Shown: one piece after another, positions 1 through 9,382 of the stretch | How the letters are laid out: the number at the start of each line of letters is the position of its first letter | How positions within the stretch are numbered: position 1 is the stretch's first letter | Assembly (NCBI GenBank): GCA_001579985.1 | Contig: LRSR01005076.1 | Location: 1 to 34,157, forward strand | Length of the DNA: 34,157 bases | Reading direction: 5' to 3' | From: Hypsibius dujardini | Taxonomy: Eukaryota > Tardigrada > Eutardigrada > Parachela > Hypsibiidae | Notes under the pieces: model-generated | Database searches by the model: none | Told to the model about the DNA's origin: nothing | Seen by the model: the letters and a program-made list of their open reading frames with translations, nothing else | Translations under genes and position numbers: made by a program

Positions 1-165
1 CTGTCTGTCTGGCTGGCTGGCTGGCTGTCTGGCTGTCTGTCTGTCTGTCTGGCTGTCTGGCTGTCTGGCTGTCTGGCTGTCTGGCTGTCTGGCTGGCTGT
101 CTGTCTGTCTGGGTGGCTGTCTGTCTGGGTGGCTGTCTGGCTGTCTGGCTGTCTGTCTGTCTATT
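1..165. repeat. Degenerate (CTGT/CTGG)n tetranucleotide array
   Basis: The window opens inside a CTGT/CTGG microsatellite. It ends shortly before the acceptor of the first CFAP45 exon in the window, so it lies in a CFAP45 intron. The array is impure, with CTGG substituted in runs, which suggests an old array. Confidence 0.9.
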
Positions 166-221
166 AATCTGTTAGCGACATAGCAAAGGATCTCCCAGGC
201 TCATTGACAGCAGTCTTGTAG

Positions 222-835
222 AGTCTCAATAGCGCTTTGGTCCGGGCCGTTCGAGATAGACAGGTGATGAAACGTAACCAAATCAAGACTCTGGCAGAAC
301 AGGAGGAGTTCCGTGTTGACAACGCCTGCCGCAAGGACACGAATCTCGGCTTTGCAATCGGCCAAAAAATGGAGGAACATCGCCACGACGAGGACATGCG
401 GTACGGAGCCATGCTGAAAGACCAGCTTCGCTGTAAGGAAGAAGAACGAATGATGGATAAGGAATCTCAGGCAGCGGAAGGTCGTCGAGCACTGCAGTAC
501 GCCCGGCGACTTCAACACGAAGAGGTGGAAGACAACATTAAGCAGACTGAAGATCGCCGAACAGCGACTCAAGCTCTTATCGCAGAGAACAACAGGGTAT
601 GTCCATGTGTGACATCAACGCGTGAAGGACGACCACGAAAAGGCAGCTGGACAGACAGCCCATTAGACAAGCAGACAGACAGACAAACTGAAAGGCAACA
701 CACAGACAATTGAGCAGAGCTAAAAACGAAAATGCTGGCAGGTAGGCAAGCCGGCAGACTTGTAAACAAAATGATAGACAGGCCGACATGCTGACAGGCA
801 GGCAAGCAGACCGACAAACAGACAGGCAGGCAGGC

Positions 836-885
<50 letters not shown>

Positions 886-2113
886 CCATCGGAAAGGCAT
901 TGATATATCGATAGCCAGTCTTTGGAGTCCGACAAGAAGGCAGACAGGCAGACAAGCAAGTAGACAGACAAACAGACAAACCGATGTATAAACAGTTAGC
1001 AAATGCGCTGAGTTTAATTGAACGGGTTTTAAGGCATTGGAAGGCAAAAAAGCACAGAAGCTGAACGATATCAAAATGGACTTTGCCCTTGCCAAGTTTC
1101 GGCGCGAAAAAATTGCCGAAGAAGACCGTCAAGATGCCGTGAAGAAGGAAGACAAACGGCAGCGCGAGTTAGCCTTTGCGGAGGAACTGTCTAAACAGAA
1201 GAGGTCCACCGACCTGAAAGCCATTGAGGATGAAAAAAAAGCGCAAAGAGCGGTCTACCAATCCGACCGGGATTGGAGGTTAGCCGAAACCACCAAGGCC
1301 ATCAAACACATGCGGGAACAGGAGGAACTGAAGAAAATCATCGAATACCAGCGAGAGCTTAAACTTCGGAAAAATGCATTCGAAGTGGAAGCGGAGAAAA
1401 AGATCTTCGACGACACTCAAGAGTATGTCGCAGCAAAAACAGTTTGGAAAAAACATTAATAACTTTTTTTTCTGTGTCTTTTAGACGATTAGTTTACGAA
1501 GCAAAACAAGCGGAGGAATTGAAGTTCAGCAAATTGAAGCAGCGTCGTGATGATGCTGTCCTTTTGCGCAAGCAAATCGCTGACCGCGAACGGGAGAGGT
1601 GGGAGGCTGTTCAAGAGGGCTGGAATCTCGGCAGTACGACAAGGCAGGACATGAAGGCGAGGGACGCAAAAGTGGATACCTATATGAAGCACAAAATGGC
1701 GCAGGCAGAGTAAGTGGGAAACAAAAAAGCAAGCAGACAGGCAGACAGACCGACAGACAGACAGACAGACAGACAAACAGCCAGCCAGGCAGACCGACAG
1801 ACCAACAGACAGACAGACAGGTGGATAGGCAGGCAGACAGACAAACAGACAGACAGGCAGGTGGATAGGCAGACAGACAGACAAACAGGCAGGCAGGCAG
1901 TTTCGGGAGCTACAGACAAGCCCTGAGGATTAGTATTTGTCTTCCTGTCTTTTTACGTTCAATATATTTAGAGCTGCCGGAATTCCCGCGAGCTATTTGA
2001 AAGACGTTTTGCGTCACATGACGAACAACGGTTATCTTCCGAAGCAAGGATCTAAGGTTCAAGTCCTCCAAAACCGAGACCAAGTCCGGAAACTGATACG
2101 CCACTTTGCTTAA
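222..2113 (+). CDS. CFAP45: Cilia- and flagella-associated protein 45 (5' partial)
   Basis: This is a coiled-coil protein of the trichoplein/TPH family that, in known homologues, lies inside axonemal doublet microtubules as a ciliary inner protein. Exons: 222-596, 1034-1422, 1485-1709 and 1972-2113 (stop TAA); phases join cleanly (0, 2, 2). About 376 residues are visible, rich in E, K, R and Q without membrane segments. The first segment (LNSALVRAVRDRQVM) lines up with the ILNAKCHAIRDAQIL region of human CFAP45. The C terminus EAAGIPASYLKDVLRH matches the RATGLPEKYCIEAERK block that marks this family. Human CFAP45 is about 551 aa and roughly its first 185 residues should lie upstream of base 1. 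The upstream frame is closed by TAG at 219-221, which itself forms the acceptor ...CTTGTAG. Two of the three introns are filled with GACA repeats. CFAP53 is the main alternative, but the C-terminal block favours CFAP45. Confidence 0.82.
655..985. repeat. (GACA)n array in CFAP45 intron 1
   Basis: Impure GACA/GGCA/AACA tetranucleotide repeat, purest at about 830-883, interrupted by unique sequence near 884-930. It makes up most of the 437-bp intron 597-1033. It leaves several reading frames open (RQTD repeats) but is flanked by a clear donor and acceptor. Confidence 0.95.
1731..1910. repeat. (GACA)n array in CFAP45 intron 3
   Basis: GACA tetranucleotide array with GGCA and AACA variants, filling most of intron 1710-1971. 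The strand sense is the same as in intron 1. Confidence 0.95.
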
Positions 2114-2208
2114 GGAAGCGTTTGCAATCGATTTTCGAACTGAAATGGTATTTCGGTTGAGTGGCTGAATTTTGATTTTTACTTTACCTGACTTGTCCAA
2201 ACGCACAT

Positions 2209-2214
2209 ATTAAA
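2209..2214 (+). terminator. Poly(A) signal of CFAP45
   Basis: ATTAAA lies 95 bases after the CFAP45 stop codon. It is the first plausible polyadenylation hexamer downstream and would give a short 3' UTR. Confidence 0.5.
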
Positions 2215-2488
2215 TGCGCAAATGAATTTGATTCCATTCTTTTTCGGAATCAAGATCGGAGACCGTAGGTTACATTTACAGTCTGACTATAATCGGCATG
2301 AAAGACTTCACAGATCGCACGAGCAAAAATGAAAAAGCAACATCTTTTTATACGATTATAGACATTTAATGGGCAGATTGTCACGCGCTGTGCCAATCAT
2401 TGCACCAATCCGGGATCTTGACGGTTAGAAATGCATGTTCTGTATCCAAATACAAGCGCGAAAATTGGGTAGGTAAACACTAAAAAAA

Positions 2489-2692
2489 CCGACAGACAGA
2501 CAGAGACAGGCACACACTGACAGACAGACAAACAGTCAGACAGACAGCCAGACAATCAGACAGCCAGACAGACAGACACGCAGCCAGACAGACAGACAGA
2601 CAGACAGACACGCAGCCAGACAGACAGACAGACACGCAGCCAGCCAGACAGACAGACAGCCAGCCAGACAGAGACAGGCACACTGACAGTCA
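2489..2692. repeat. (GACA)n array between CFAP45 and DSCC1
   Basis: GACA array broken by CAGC and CACG units, in the intergenic space between two convergent genes. The rest of 2215-2740 shows no gene. ATTAAA on the minus strand at 2365-2370 could end the DSCC1 transcript, in which case this array would be in its 3' UTR. Confidence 0.93.
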
Positions 2693-2739
2693 GGCAGCAA
2701 AAAGAGCAGGGCCATCTGGACACGCCCAGGTGTGACCGG

Positions 2740-2900
2740 GATTCCTCCGCGGTTATGAGGTGTGTAATTCGTTTGATTCAGTGATTGCCTAATTTCTGGG
2801 TGATTAATTGGTTGATGAGGCAGTGAATTTTCCTTGGCATTCAGGCCAAGGTGTTTGTGCTACTCCCATCGCTGACGGCGGTGGATGGAAAGAAGAATTG
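2740..2900 (+). pseudogene. ANP32 exon/intron fragment (truncated duplicate)
   Basis: On the plus strand this stretch repeats part of the ANP32 gene at 10.3-11.5 kb: the end of its second coding exon (GGTTATGAG followed by a GTGTGT donor), the whole of the following intron (including the TTGATGAGG...ATTCAG end) and the start of the next exon. The exon part, 2845-2900, reads AKVFVLLPSLTAVDGKKN then TGA, against AKVFALLPSLTTVDGKKK at 11051. The acidic tail is missing. Because intron sequence is included, the copy arose by DNA duplication, not retroposition. It lies antisense, immediately downstream of the DSCC1 stop. Confidence 0.8.
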
Positions 2901-2901
2901 A

Positions 2902-5500
2902 TTAAATCAAGCTCAAAGAGATGAGGAAAGCATTCCCGTCCATCGTAATTGTTTTGGTGAACTTTGTGAGCAGTTTTTCCACGGTGTCACTTCCGGTAAG
3001 AGTGCCTCTGCAATGCCATTGGCAGAAAGAATTAAGTCGTTTAACTGATGAGAAAGTGCAGCATCAACTTACGAGAGGTACGCTACCAGCTCGTCTTTCG
3101 GCCATTTCTTGCGTTCTTGGAAAAGCCGACGAAATCTACATCGATAAACAATGGAATTACAGATCTCTTTAATTAGACAAGACAAACTTTCAACAGCCTT
3201 CCAACAATCCAGACACATCACAGGCAAACAGACCGACAGCAAGAAAGGCAGACATGCAGCGAGACAGACAGACAAACAGGCAGACAGACAGACAAACCGA
3301 CAGACAAACAGACAGGCAGACAGGCAGACAGACAGACCGACAGGCCAGGCAGACAAACAGACAGACAGACCGACAGGCAGGCAGACAGACAGGCAGACAG
3401 ACAGACAGACCGAGAGACAGGCAGGCAGACAAACAAACAGACAAATAGACAGACAGACAGATAAACAGACAGGCAGACAGGCAAGCAGACAGACATGCTG
3501 GTAAGCCGCTGCTCACCGTTTGTCTGGCTCGGTGGGCAAATCCTCCACCGCAAGGTAAATATAGGCTGCCGGCGTCTCCTTCTCTGTCTTATACGCGAGA
3601 CCGTATAGCAGTTCTTCCCGGAAATCCACACTCAACACACTGGGAACCGTCTTCCTCCACCAGTCCTGGAACTGGTCACATCTAGTCTGAAATCGATAAA
3701 AGTTCCGTCATGTTCCCGCGAATCTGACAGCACTAACACGGGAGGCATTCAGAACCGACAACGAACCTTGTCCCCTGCACTGAGGTACACCGCCGCGTAG
3801 GTCCGAGCAATGGCGTCCGGAAGCAGACGCAAGGTGTCGCCGATCGTCTCCGAGAATTTCGGCCAGAAAAAGTCCCGCATCACACTTTCTGGCTCGAGTT
3901 CGAGCAAGGCACTGGACGCCTCGTAGTCGGGGATGCTCTCCCACGACAAGGAGTTGGCGGCGGCCCAACCCAACACGCGTTCAGTGAGTTTGTGGACGTA
4001 GGAGTGTGGGAGCAGCCTGATCTTTCCTGTTACAGGCAAAACATATAGACAAATTATGAAAAAAGTACACAATTTAAATAAACAGCAGAGAAAGAGGTCC
4101 CTTGTAGACCTTCCATCGGACGTACCATCAATTTCGCAAGTATTGATGGTTGTGGCCAGATATTGGCGCAACTCCTGCCGACTGCTCTGCACGGTCTCCA
4201 GAAGCTCTTCCAACGTGAACTGTAAGACACAAACAATCAATCAAACAATCAAGCATTAGTATAGTAAACTAGGATATACTACAGCTAATCAAACAATCAA
4301 GCACTAGTATAGTATACTACGATATAGTACAGCTAATCAAACAATCAAGCACTGGTATAGCATACTAAGATATACTACAGCTAATCAAACAATCAAGCAC
4401 TGGAATAGCATACTAAGATATTCTACAGCTAATCAAACAATCAAGCACTAGTAGAGTATGCTAGAATATAATACAGCTAATCAAACAATCAAGCACTAGT
4501 ATAGTATGCTAGAATATAGTACAGCAAATCAAACAATCAAGCACCCGCCACCTGCGACTTGCTTACCTTTTTCCCGATCTCGGTTTCGAATTCGAATTCC
4601 AGACCGGTAAACGGGGCTTCCTCCAGCAGATGCTTCGCTCGGGCACAGCGCGGCACCAGAGGTCGCAGTTCCAGGAAGCCTCCGTGCGTGTACTGGATCT
4701 GCAAAGTCAAGCCGGAATGAGTAAACGAACAGCCGATTGTAAAGGAAAAATACGCATTTCTTAAAATTAAATAACTGCAAAAATACTAATAATAAAAAAA
4801 ATGTATGCGAGTATAATTAAATGCGCTGTAGTAATAAGACAAACGTGTTTCTCGGTGACGGTCCGTGGAGCCGCGCTGTCGAGGCAGGCAGCGGTTTTGA
4901 CGTCCGGGCTCACCAGCAGTGCGTTGGATACCTCCCGCAGTTTCACCTCAAAGGTGGCGCTTTCTGTGCAGAGTACGGCGGAATCCTCCGTCGTCCCGCG
5001 CACCGACAGCCTGGAGAATGAAAAGTACGTGCGAAGATATTTCAATCAATACATCAATCAATTAGTTAACTCAGCCAGCATTGTCTGTTTAGAGCTAAAT
5101 TAGTGATGGCAGTAAGTGCGCTACCAAAATTTAAAAAAAAACACAATTATAGTGAGAGTGACTGAGTAGGAATGCAATTTCCTCTTAGTCAATAATCAAG
5201 GAATCAATCAAACGCAGTTAACGCGAAATTTTCAATTAATTGTGCGTCAAACAACTGAATCAATCAATCAAGCACACACAGTAGCAACATATCGCTTCGT
5301 TCCACTTACGTCGCGCCATTCTCCAGCTGACTGATCATTTCCTCCGTTACCTCCATCAGCATTGTATCCTCCGACGCGTAATCGTCCGCAAACAAAATGC
5401 ACTGCACCTCCGGGAGCAAATTTGGAAGGTTTATTTTCGAGGCTGCCAGAAGAGGCTCCAGTTCTTCCACAGAATGCACGCTTGTACTGCCGCTCGCCAT
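2902..5500 (-). CDS. DSCC1: Sister chromatid cohesion protein DCC1
   Basis: DCC1 joins CTF8 and CTF18 in the alternative RFC clamp loader that acts on PCNA at replication forks and supports cohesion; it is nuclear. Exons on the minus strand: 5500-5310, 5010-4845, 4698-4567, 4219-4126, 4026-3767, 3686-3517, 3135-3073 and 3007-2902. All phases join, giving 394 codons including the stop (393 aa), the same length as human DSCC1. Recognisable blocks are LLPEVQCILFADDY near the N terminus, DSAVLCTESATFEVKLREVSNALL in exon 2 (human QAVLCSKDKTYDLKIADTSNMLL), FTLEELLETVQSS in exon 4, VEDLP then RFRRLFQERKKW across exons 6-7 (human RFNSLFSLREKW), and EKLLTKF near the C terminus. The start ATCATGG has good context. 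Introns 2 and 5 use weak GTTTGT and GTTCGT donors. The gene is divergent from MRPL41. Confidence 0.93.
3221..3497. repeat. (GACA)n array in DSCC1 intron 6
   Basis: GACA/GGCA/AACA array occupying most of intron 3136-3516, which is read as CTGT on the DSCC1 sense strand. It is one of the longest arrays in the window and carries many single-base variants. Confidence 0.95.
4240..4545. repeat. 48-bp minisatellite in DSCC1 intron 3
   Basis: The word AAACAATCAAGCA recurs at 4243, 4291, 4339, 4387, 4435, 4483 and 4531, exactly every 48 bases. Each unit also holds an AGTATAGTATACTA-like self-complementary core. The array takes up most of the 347-bp intron 4220-4566. One more copy of the same unit sits in the palindrome at 7640-7874. 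Confidence 0.95.
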
Positions 5501-5869
5501 GATGAAACTGAGAAAACTAAAATTACTTTCTGGAATCCCTCATAAAAAGATAATGGTCGATACTAGATGACGTGAGGAGGAGGAGGAATGACGTGAGGAA
5601 ATCTGCAGTTTTTTTTTTAGCGCCGGTTTTGTTTGTTTTGTTGACATGTGCAATGCGCATTGCGCAATGCGCAACCGAATGTAAGAAAAGTGCGCAAGCA
5701 ATAGTGTGCACTGCACAATGCACATTACTTACGTTCTTCCAACTTCCGATTCTTCTGTTTCGCTGTTGGCGCCCCGAAACTTTTTTCTCCGTTACCCGCT
5801 CCTCTTCTTCCTGGCTAATTAAAATAAGGGATTACAGTTTCCCATGCTGAAAAGCGGACATTCAGTAAA
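5501..5869. promoter_or_regulatory. Divergent promoter of DSCC1 and MRPL41
   Basis: This 369-bp gap separates two genes transcribed away from each other. It contains a perfect 20-bp palindrome at 5654-5673 (TGCGCATTGCGCAATGCGCA) followed by further GCGCA and GTGCAC words to about 5724. GCGCA half-sites resemble the NRF-1 motif (YGCGCAYGCGCR) that often drives mitochondrial ribosomal protein genes. The spacing here differs by one base from the classical site, so the factor is an inference. No TATA box is evident. Confidence 0.5.
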
Positions 5870-6542
5870 ATGTTAACACCTCCGCTTTGTATTTTGCGGG
5901 GAACTATAAGGAGGTCGTCGTTATTCAACAAAAAAGTTTCATCCGCAGCGTTTTTCTCCACTTCTGCAACAGCGCACGCCAGGAAGAACAGCCGGCGTTA
6001 CGATAAAACGATTTTTGACGTTCCTGACCATCTAAAGCATCTGTTCAAGGATAAAATGGAGCATGAGTATCCGGAAGGCTTGGTGGTAAGTTAAAACGTA
6101 TGGTTTTCTTTCGCTTGATTGATCGATTGCGTGTATCGATGCAGTCCTGCAATCAATCAATCAATGCGCTAACGGAAGGACTAAATGAGTTATGATGTAG
6201 GGTTTCGGAGTGCGTCCGATCGGCGTGAAGCTGGCCAGCACCGGCGAGTTTGTCGTCATCCCCGAAATGATTCCCGAACTAGTCGTCCCCAATTTGGAAG
6301 GCTTCCCCCTGAAGCCGTACGTGTCGTTCAAGGTGCCGGACATCGTCGAACCGGAACTGACGGCGCGGGAACTCTTCGACACCCTGTACGGCAAGAAACT
6401 TAAGGATGACTTCGAAGCCGGGAAGCTTGACGCTGAACTGGCGGATGTGCTGCGGCGACAAGAGCTGGGTCAGCTGAAGACGCACACGTACGACCGGGAT
6501 CCTCCGAGGATGTTGGAGTCGAGTAAAGTGCCAATCGTTTAA
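5870..6542 (+). CDS. MRPL41: Mitochondrial large ribosomal subunit protein mL41
   Basis: This is a structural protein of the mitochondrial large ribosomal subunit. Two exons, 5870-6085 and 6201-6542 (TAA), join in phase 0 with a GTAAGT donor, giving 185 aa. Exon 1 starts with an arginine/serine-rich stretch without acidic residues (about residues 1-45), consistent with a mitochondrial presequence. The exon 2 block STGEFVVIPEMIPELVVPNL followed by LKPYVSF matches human MRPL41 ([20 protein letters not shown], then LKPYVSY). ELTARELFDTLYGKKLKDDF continues the match. The protein is longer than human MRPL41 (137 aa), mostly at the N terminus. The 115-bp intron contains complementary TTGATTGATC and AATCAATCAA words that could pair. 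The gene is divergent from DSCC1. Confidence 0.9.
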
Positions 6543-6556
6543 GCTGTGTCGGGGAT

Positions 6557-6689
6557 TGTATAAACGTGGCAAAAATCTTGCGCTGACCGAGTTAAGCCAT
6601 TACACTCGTTGCATGGCTGTTATACACAGCTCTCGAGTTAAAGTGCTTAATTCAGCTAGCGCAAGGTTTTTGCCACGTGTGTGTATACG
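6557..6689. mobile_element. Hairpin element downstream of MRPL41
   Basis: GTGGCAAAAATCTTGCGCT at about 6566-6584 is matched in inverse orientation by AGCGCAAGGTTTTTGCCAC at about 6658-6676, with partial pairing further outwards (GTATAAACGTGG / CCACGTGTGTGTATAC). The loop is about 73 bases. It is a small non-coding foldback/MITE-like element, or a structured 3' UTR element of MRPL41. Confidence 0.6.
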
Positions 6690-6889
6690 TTTCAACGGTT
6701 GATTGATGAATTGATTTGGGTGAATTGTTCTGTTTCAAATCAATCGACCAATCAAGCGGTGGATTCATCTGTTGTATTCTCGTGAATGTGGGGAGTTTTT
6801 TTCGCTCTTTGTTTTCGCCTGTCAAACTCTTTATTCTGATGAAATTGAGCTTATTTAAAAGCTTCGAGGTAAACGGCTGTGCGAAGTTA

Positions 6890-6895
6890 AATAAA
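6890..6895 (+). terminator. Candidate poly(A) signal of MRPL41
   Basis: AATAAA occurs about 348 bases after the MRPL41 stop. If used, the 3' UTR would include the hairpin at 6557-6689. The AT-rich stretch that follows (about 6950-7170) shows no gene. Confidence 0.3.
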
Positions 6896-7307
6896 TGGCC
6901 TTCTTTGCCGGTGAAATTGCGACATTGAGAGCAGCGATTAGGGATGGCAGAATTAAATTAAATTAATTATAATTAATTTATGAACTAATTAATCTTTAAT
7001 TTTAATTAACTAGATCAATATATTTTAGTAACTGGAATATTTATTAACTCGTTTAATGTATATCAGTAGCTGACTTCGTCTCCTTTAATAACCAAACATT
7101 TTCGTTTCGTTTTCAAGTGAATGATTTATTTTCTGACTATTTTCTTACGTCTTTTGTATTAAACTAAAACTCGAATGCCAGTTTCTGCCATGCCTTGTGC
7201 CGCTTCGTTATCGATTGCCAACTATGGACGTACGAGTACAGTAGTAGCATAGTAAACAGAGATCTCTCTGTTCACTGGTACAGCTGCGTGCAAGGTTCCG
7301 GTGATAA

Positions 7308-7376
7308 GGCAGAGGGCGCCACAAGTGTAAATTGTAAACGACACTCATTCAATTTACACTTGTGGCGCCCTCTGCC
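7308..7376. mobile_element. Perfect 27-bp inverted repeat hairpin
   Basis: The arms 7308-7334 and 7350-7376 are exact reverse complements over 27 bases, starting GGCAGAGGGCGCC, around a 15-base loop. Perfect arms suggest a recent insertion or selection for structure. No coding capacity. Most likely a very small MITE or solo foldback. Confidence 0.75.
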
Positions 7377-7639
7377 TGGTATTCAATTGAGCCGTTGGCA
7401 AAATCAAGCAATCGATTCGTGGTCTGTGGGAATTCACTAAAACTATACAATAGGGTGGTCTATGTTTACACCAAAAGAGGGTGTCCGACTTATCGCCGGA
7501 AGCTCTTGCAAACGCAGCTGAACTGTAGCACACCACAATCTGCACATGCACAATATCTGATCGATTGTACACTTCCCGGGACCGAGACAGCGCGGTTCTA
7601 TCAGCCATGCCGTCACTCTCGTTCAGCAACTCTAGTAGT

Positions 7640-7874
7640 ATGAGGTAAAGTTTGTATTTCGGCTCACCCTCCAGTTGGTCGATAAATCGGCTCACTCATG
7701 GGTTTCTCTTTGATTACGCTGCTTGATTGCTTGATTTCCAGAAGTGCTATAGTATACTAGGTTATAGTACAGCAAATCAAACAATCAAGCAACTGCCGTC
7801 AAAGAGAAATGCATGAGTGAACCGATTTATCAACCAAGTGGAGGGTGAGCTGAAATACGCACTTTGCCTCGCAT
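7640..7874. mobile_element. 235-bp foldback element carrying the 48-bp unit
   Basis: Outer arms of about 75 bases (7640-7714 and 7800-7874) are imperfect inverted repeats, including GATAAATCGG...CCGATTTATC and TCTCTTTGA...TCAAAGAGA. Inside, GCTTGATTGCTTGATTT and AAATCAAACAATCAAGC form a second inverted pair. The central sequence, about 7744-7791, is one copy of the 48-bp minisatellite unit of DSCC1 intron 3. It looks like a non-autonomous foldback element. Confidence 0.7.
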
Positions 7875-7943
7875 GCCTGAAATCTTAACGAAAGTTTAGT
7901 TTCCTTCGGCTCTTGCGAAAATCACTCCTCAACAGCATAGACA

Positions 7944-8401
7944 ATGTCTGTAATGATTGCGGATCTGTGCGTGGCAGTCAGTTTGCTGGTGCTCATGAAG
8001 TTTGTCTGGCACTGGAGCCGAACGGTTTACGCGTTCTTTTTCGTCAAGCCTCTCAACATCCGGCATCTCGGTGAATGGGCAGGTGAATGTGAGACAATAT
8101 TTCCCTCATATAGCTTCTAGAATTGGCTCTGCTGACTGTTTCGGTGTTTGCACTTTGCAGTGGTCACTGGTGCAACGGATGGAATCGGGAAGGCATTTGC
8201 CGAGGAAGTAATGCTGAGCATGTGCTCGGGGAGGGTTTTTACACTGACGATCCGAGTGGGTGGTGCAATGTGTCCATTTTACATGTTTCAGCTGGCCTCT
8301 CGAGGATTGAAAGTCGTTCTGCTCGGTCGAGATGGGAGAAAGCTACAAGAATGCACGCGAGATATGGGTAAAGTCTCGTTTATGTGCCAAGAAACAAACA
8401 A

Positions 8402-8475
<74 letters not shown>

Positions 8476-9347
8476 GCAGACAGACAGACAGACAAACAGG
8501 CAGGCAGACAGACAGGCAGACAAACAGGCAGGCAGACAGACAGACAAACAGGCAGGCAGGCAGGCAGACAGGCAGACAGGCATGCAGACAGATAGATTGA
8601 TTGACGGACAGGCAGACAGACAAATAGTCAGACATGAGACTGACGCTTCCCATGTACGATTACAATGTAGAAAAGAGGTTCGGCGTGGAAACTCGGTCCA
8701 TCGAAGCGGATTTTGCAAAAGATGATCAGTGTTATCATAAAATTCGGGAAACTATCAGCCATCTCAACATAGCGATTTTAGGTACGCGTGAAATTGTTGC
8801 AAAATATTTCAGAATGTTGTAGCACGTCGATAATGGGCGTTTTTCAGTTAACAATGTCGGGATGTGCCCAAGCCTTCCGGACTACTTCCACGTAATGGCT
8901 GGTGGGGACAAGTTCATGGCGGATGCCATACGCTGCAATGTGGTCACCGCGACCTCGGTAAGTGCGTCTTTCGCTAGATCTGGGACCCTTGTTTCTACTG
9001 TGATCTTTTTAGATGACGCGAATTGTCCTTCCTGGAATGGTGCGGCGAAAGGCTGGAATTGTGGTTAACGTTGCCTCAGCTTCTGCGCTTCTTCCGACTC
9101 CTCTCGTTGCCATCTACTCTGCTACGAAGGTGTACATGGACTTCTTTTCGCGGTCGCTCACCAGTGAATTACGCGCAACGGGAGTCATAGTGCAGGTGCG
9201 TCATCGTAAATATCCTTGTCTGACTGTCTTCTTGTCTGCCTGCCTGCCTGTTTGTCTGACTGACTGTATGTCTGCCTGCCTGCTTATCTGTTTGTCTGAC
9301 TGTCTGCCTGCTTATCTGTGTGCCTGATTGTCTGTCTATCTGTCTGC

Positions 9348-9382
<35 letters not shown>

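Noticed and set aside
569-1132. Long Cys/Leu/Ser/Val or RQTD-repeat reading frames over GACA/CTGT arrays (also at 1489-1926, 3069-3631, 8288-8725, 9232-9508)
   Set aside because: A GACA tetranucleotide has no stop in any frame, so these frames are open by composition. Each array lies inside an intron or gap with good splice sites in the flanking gene.
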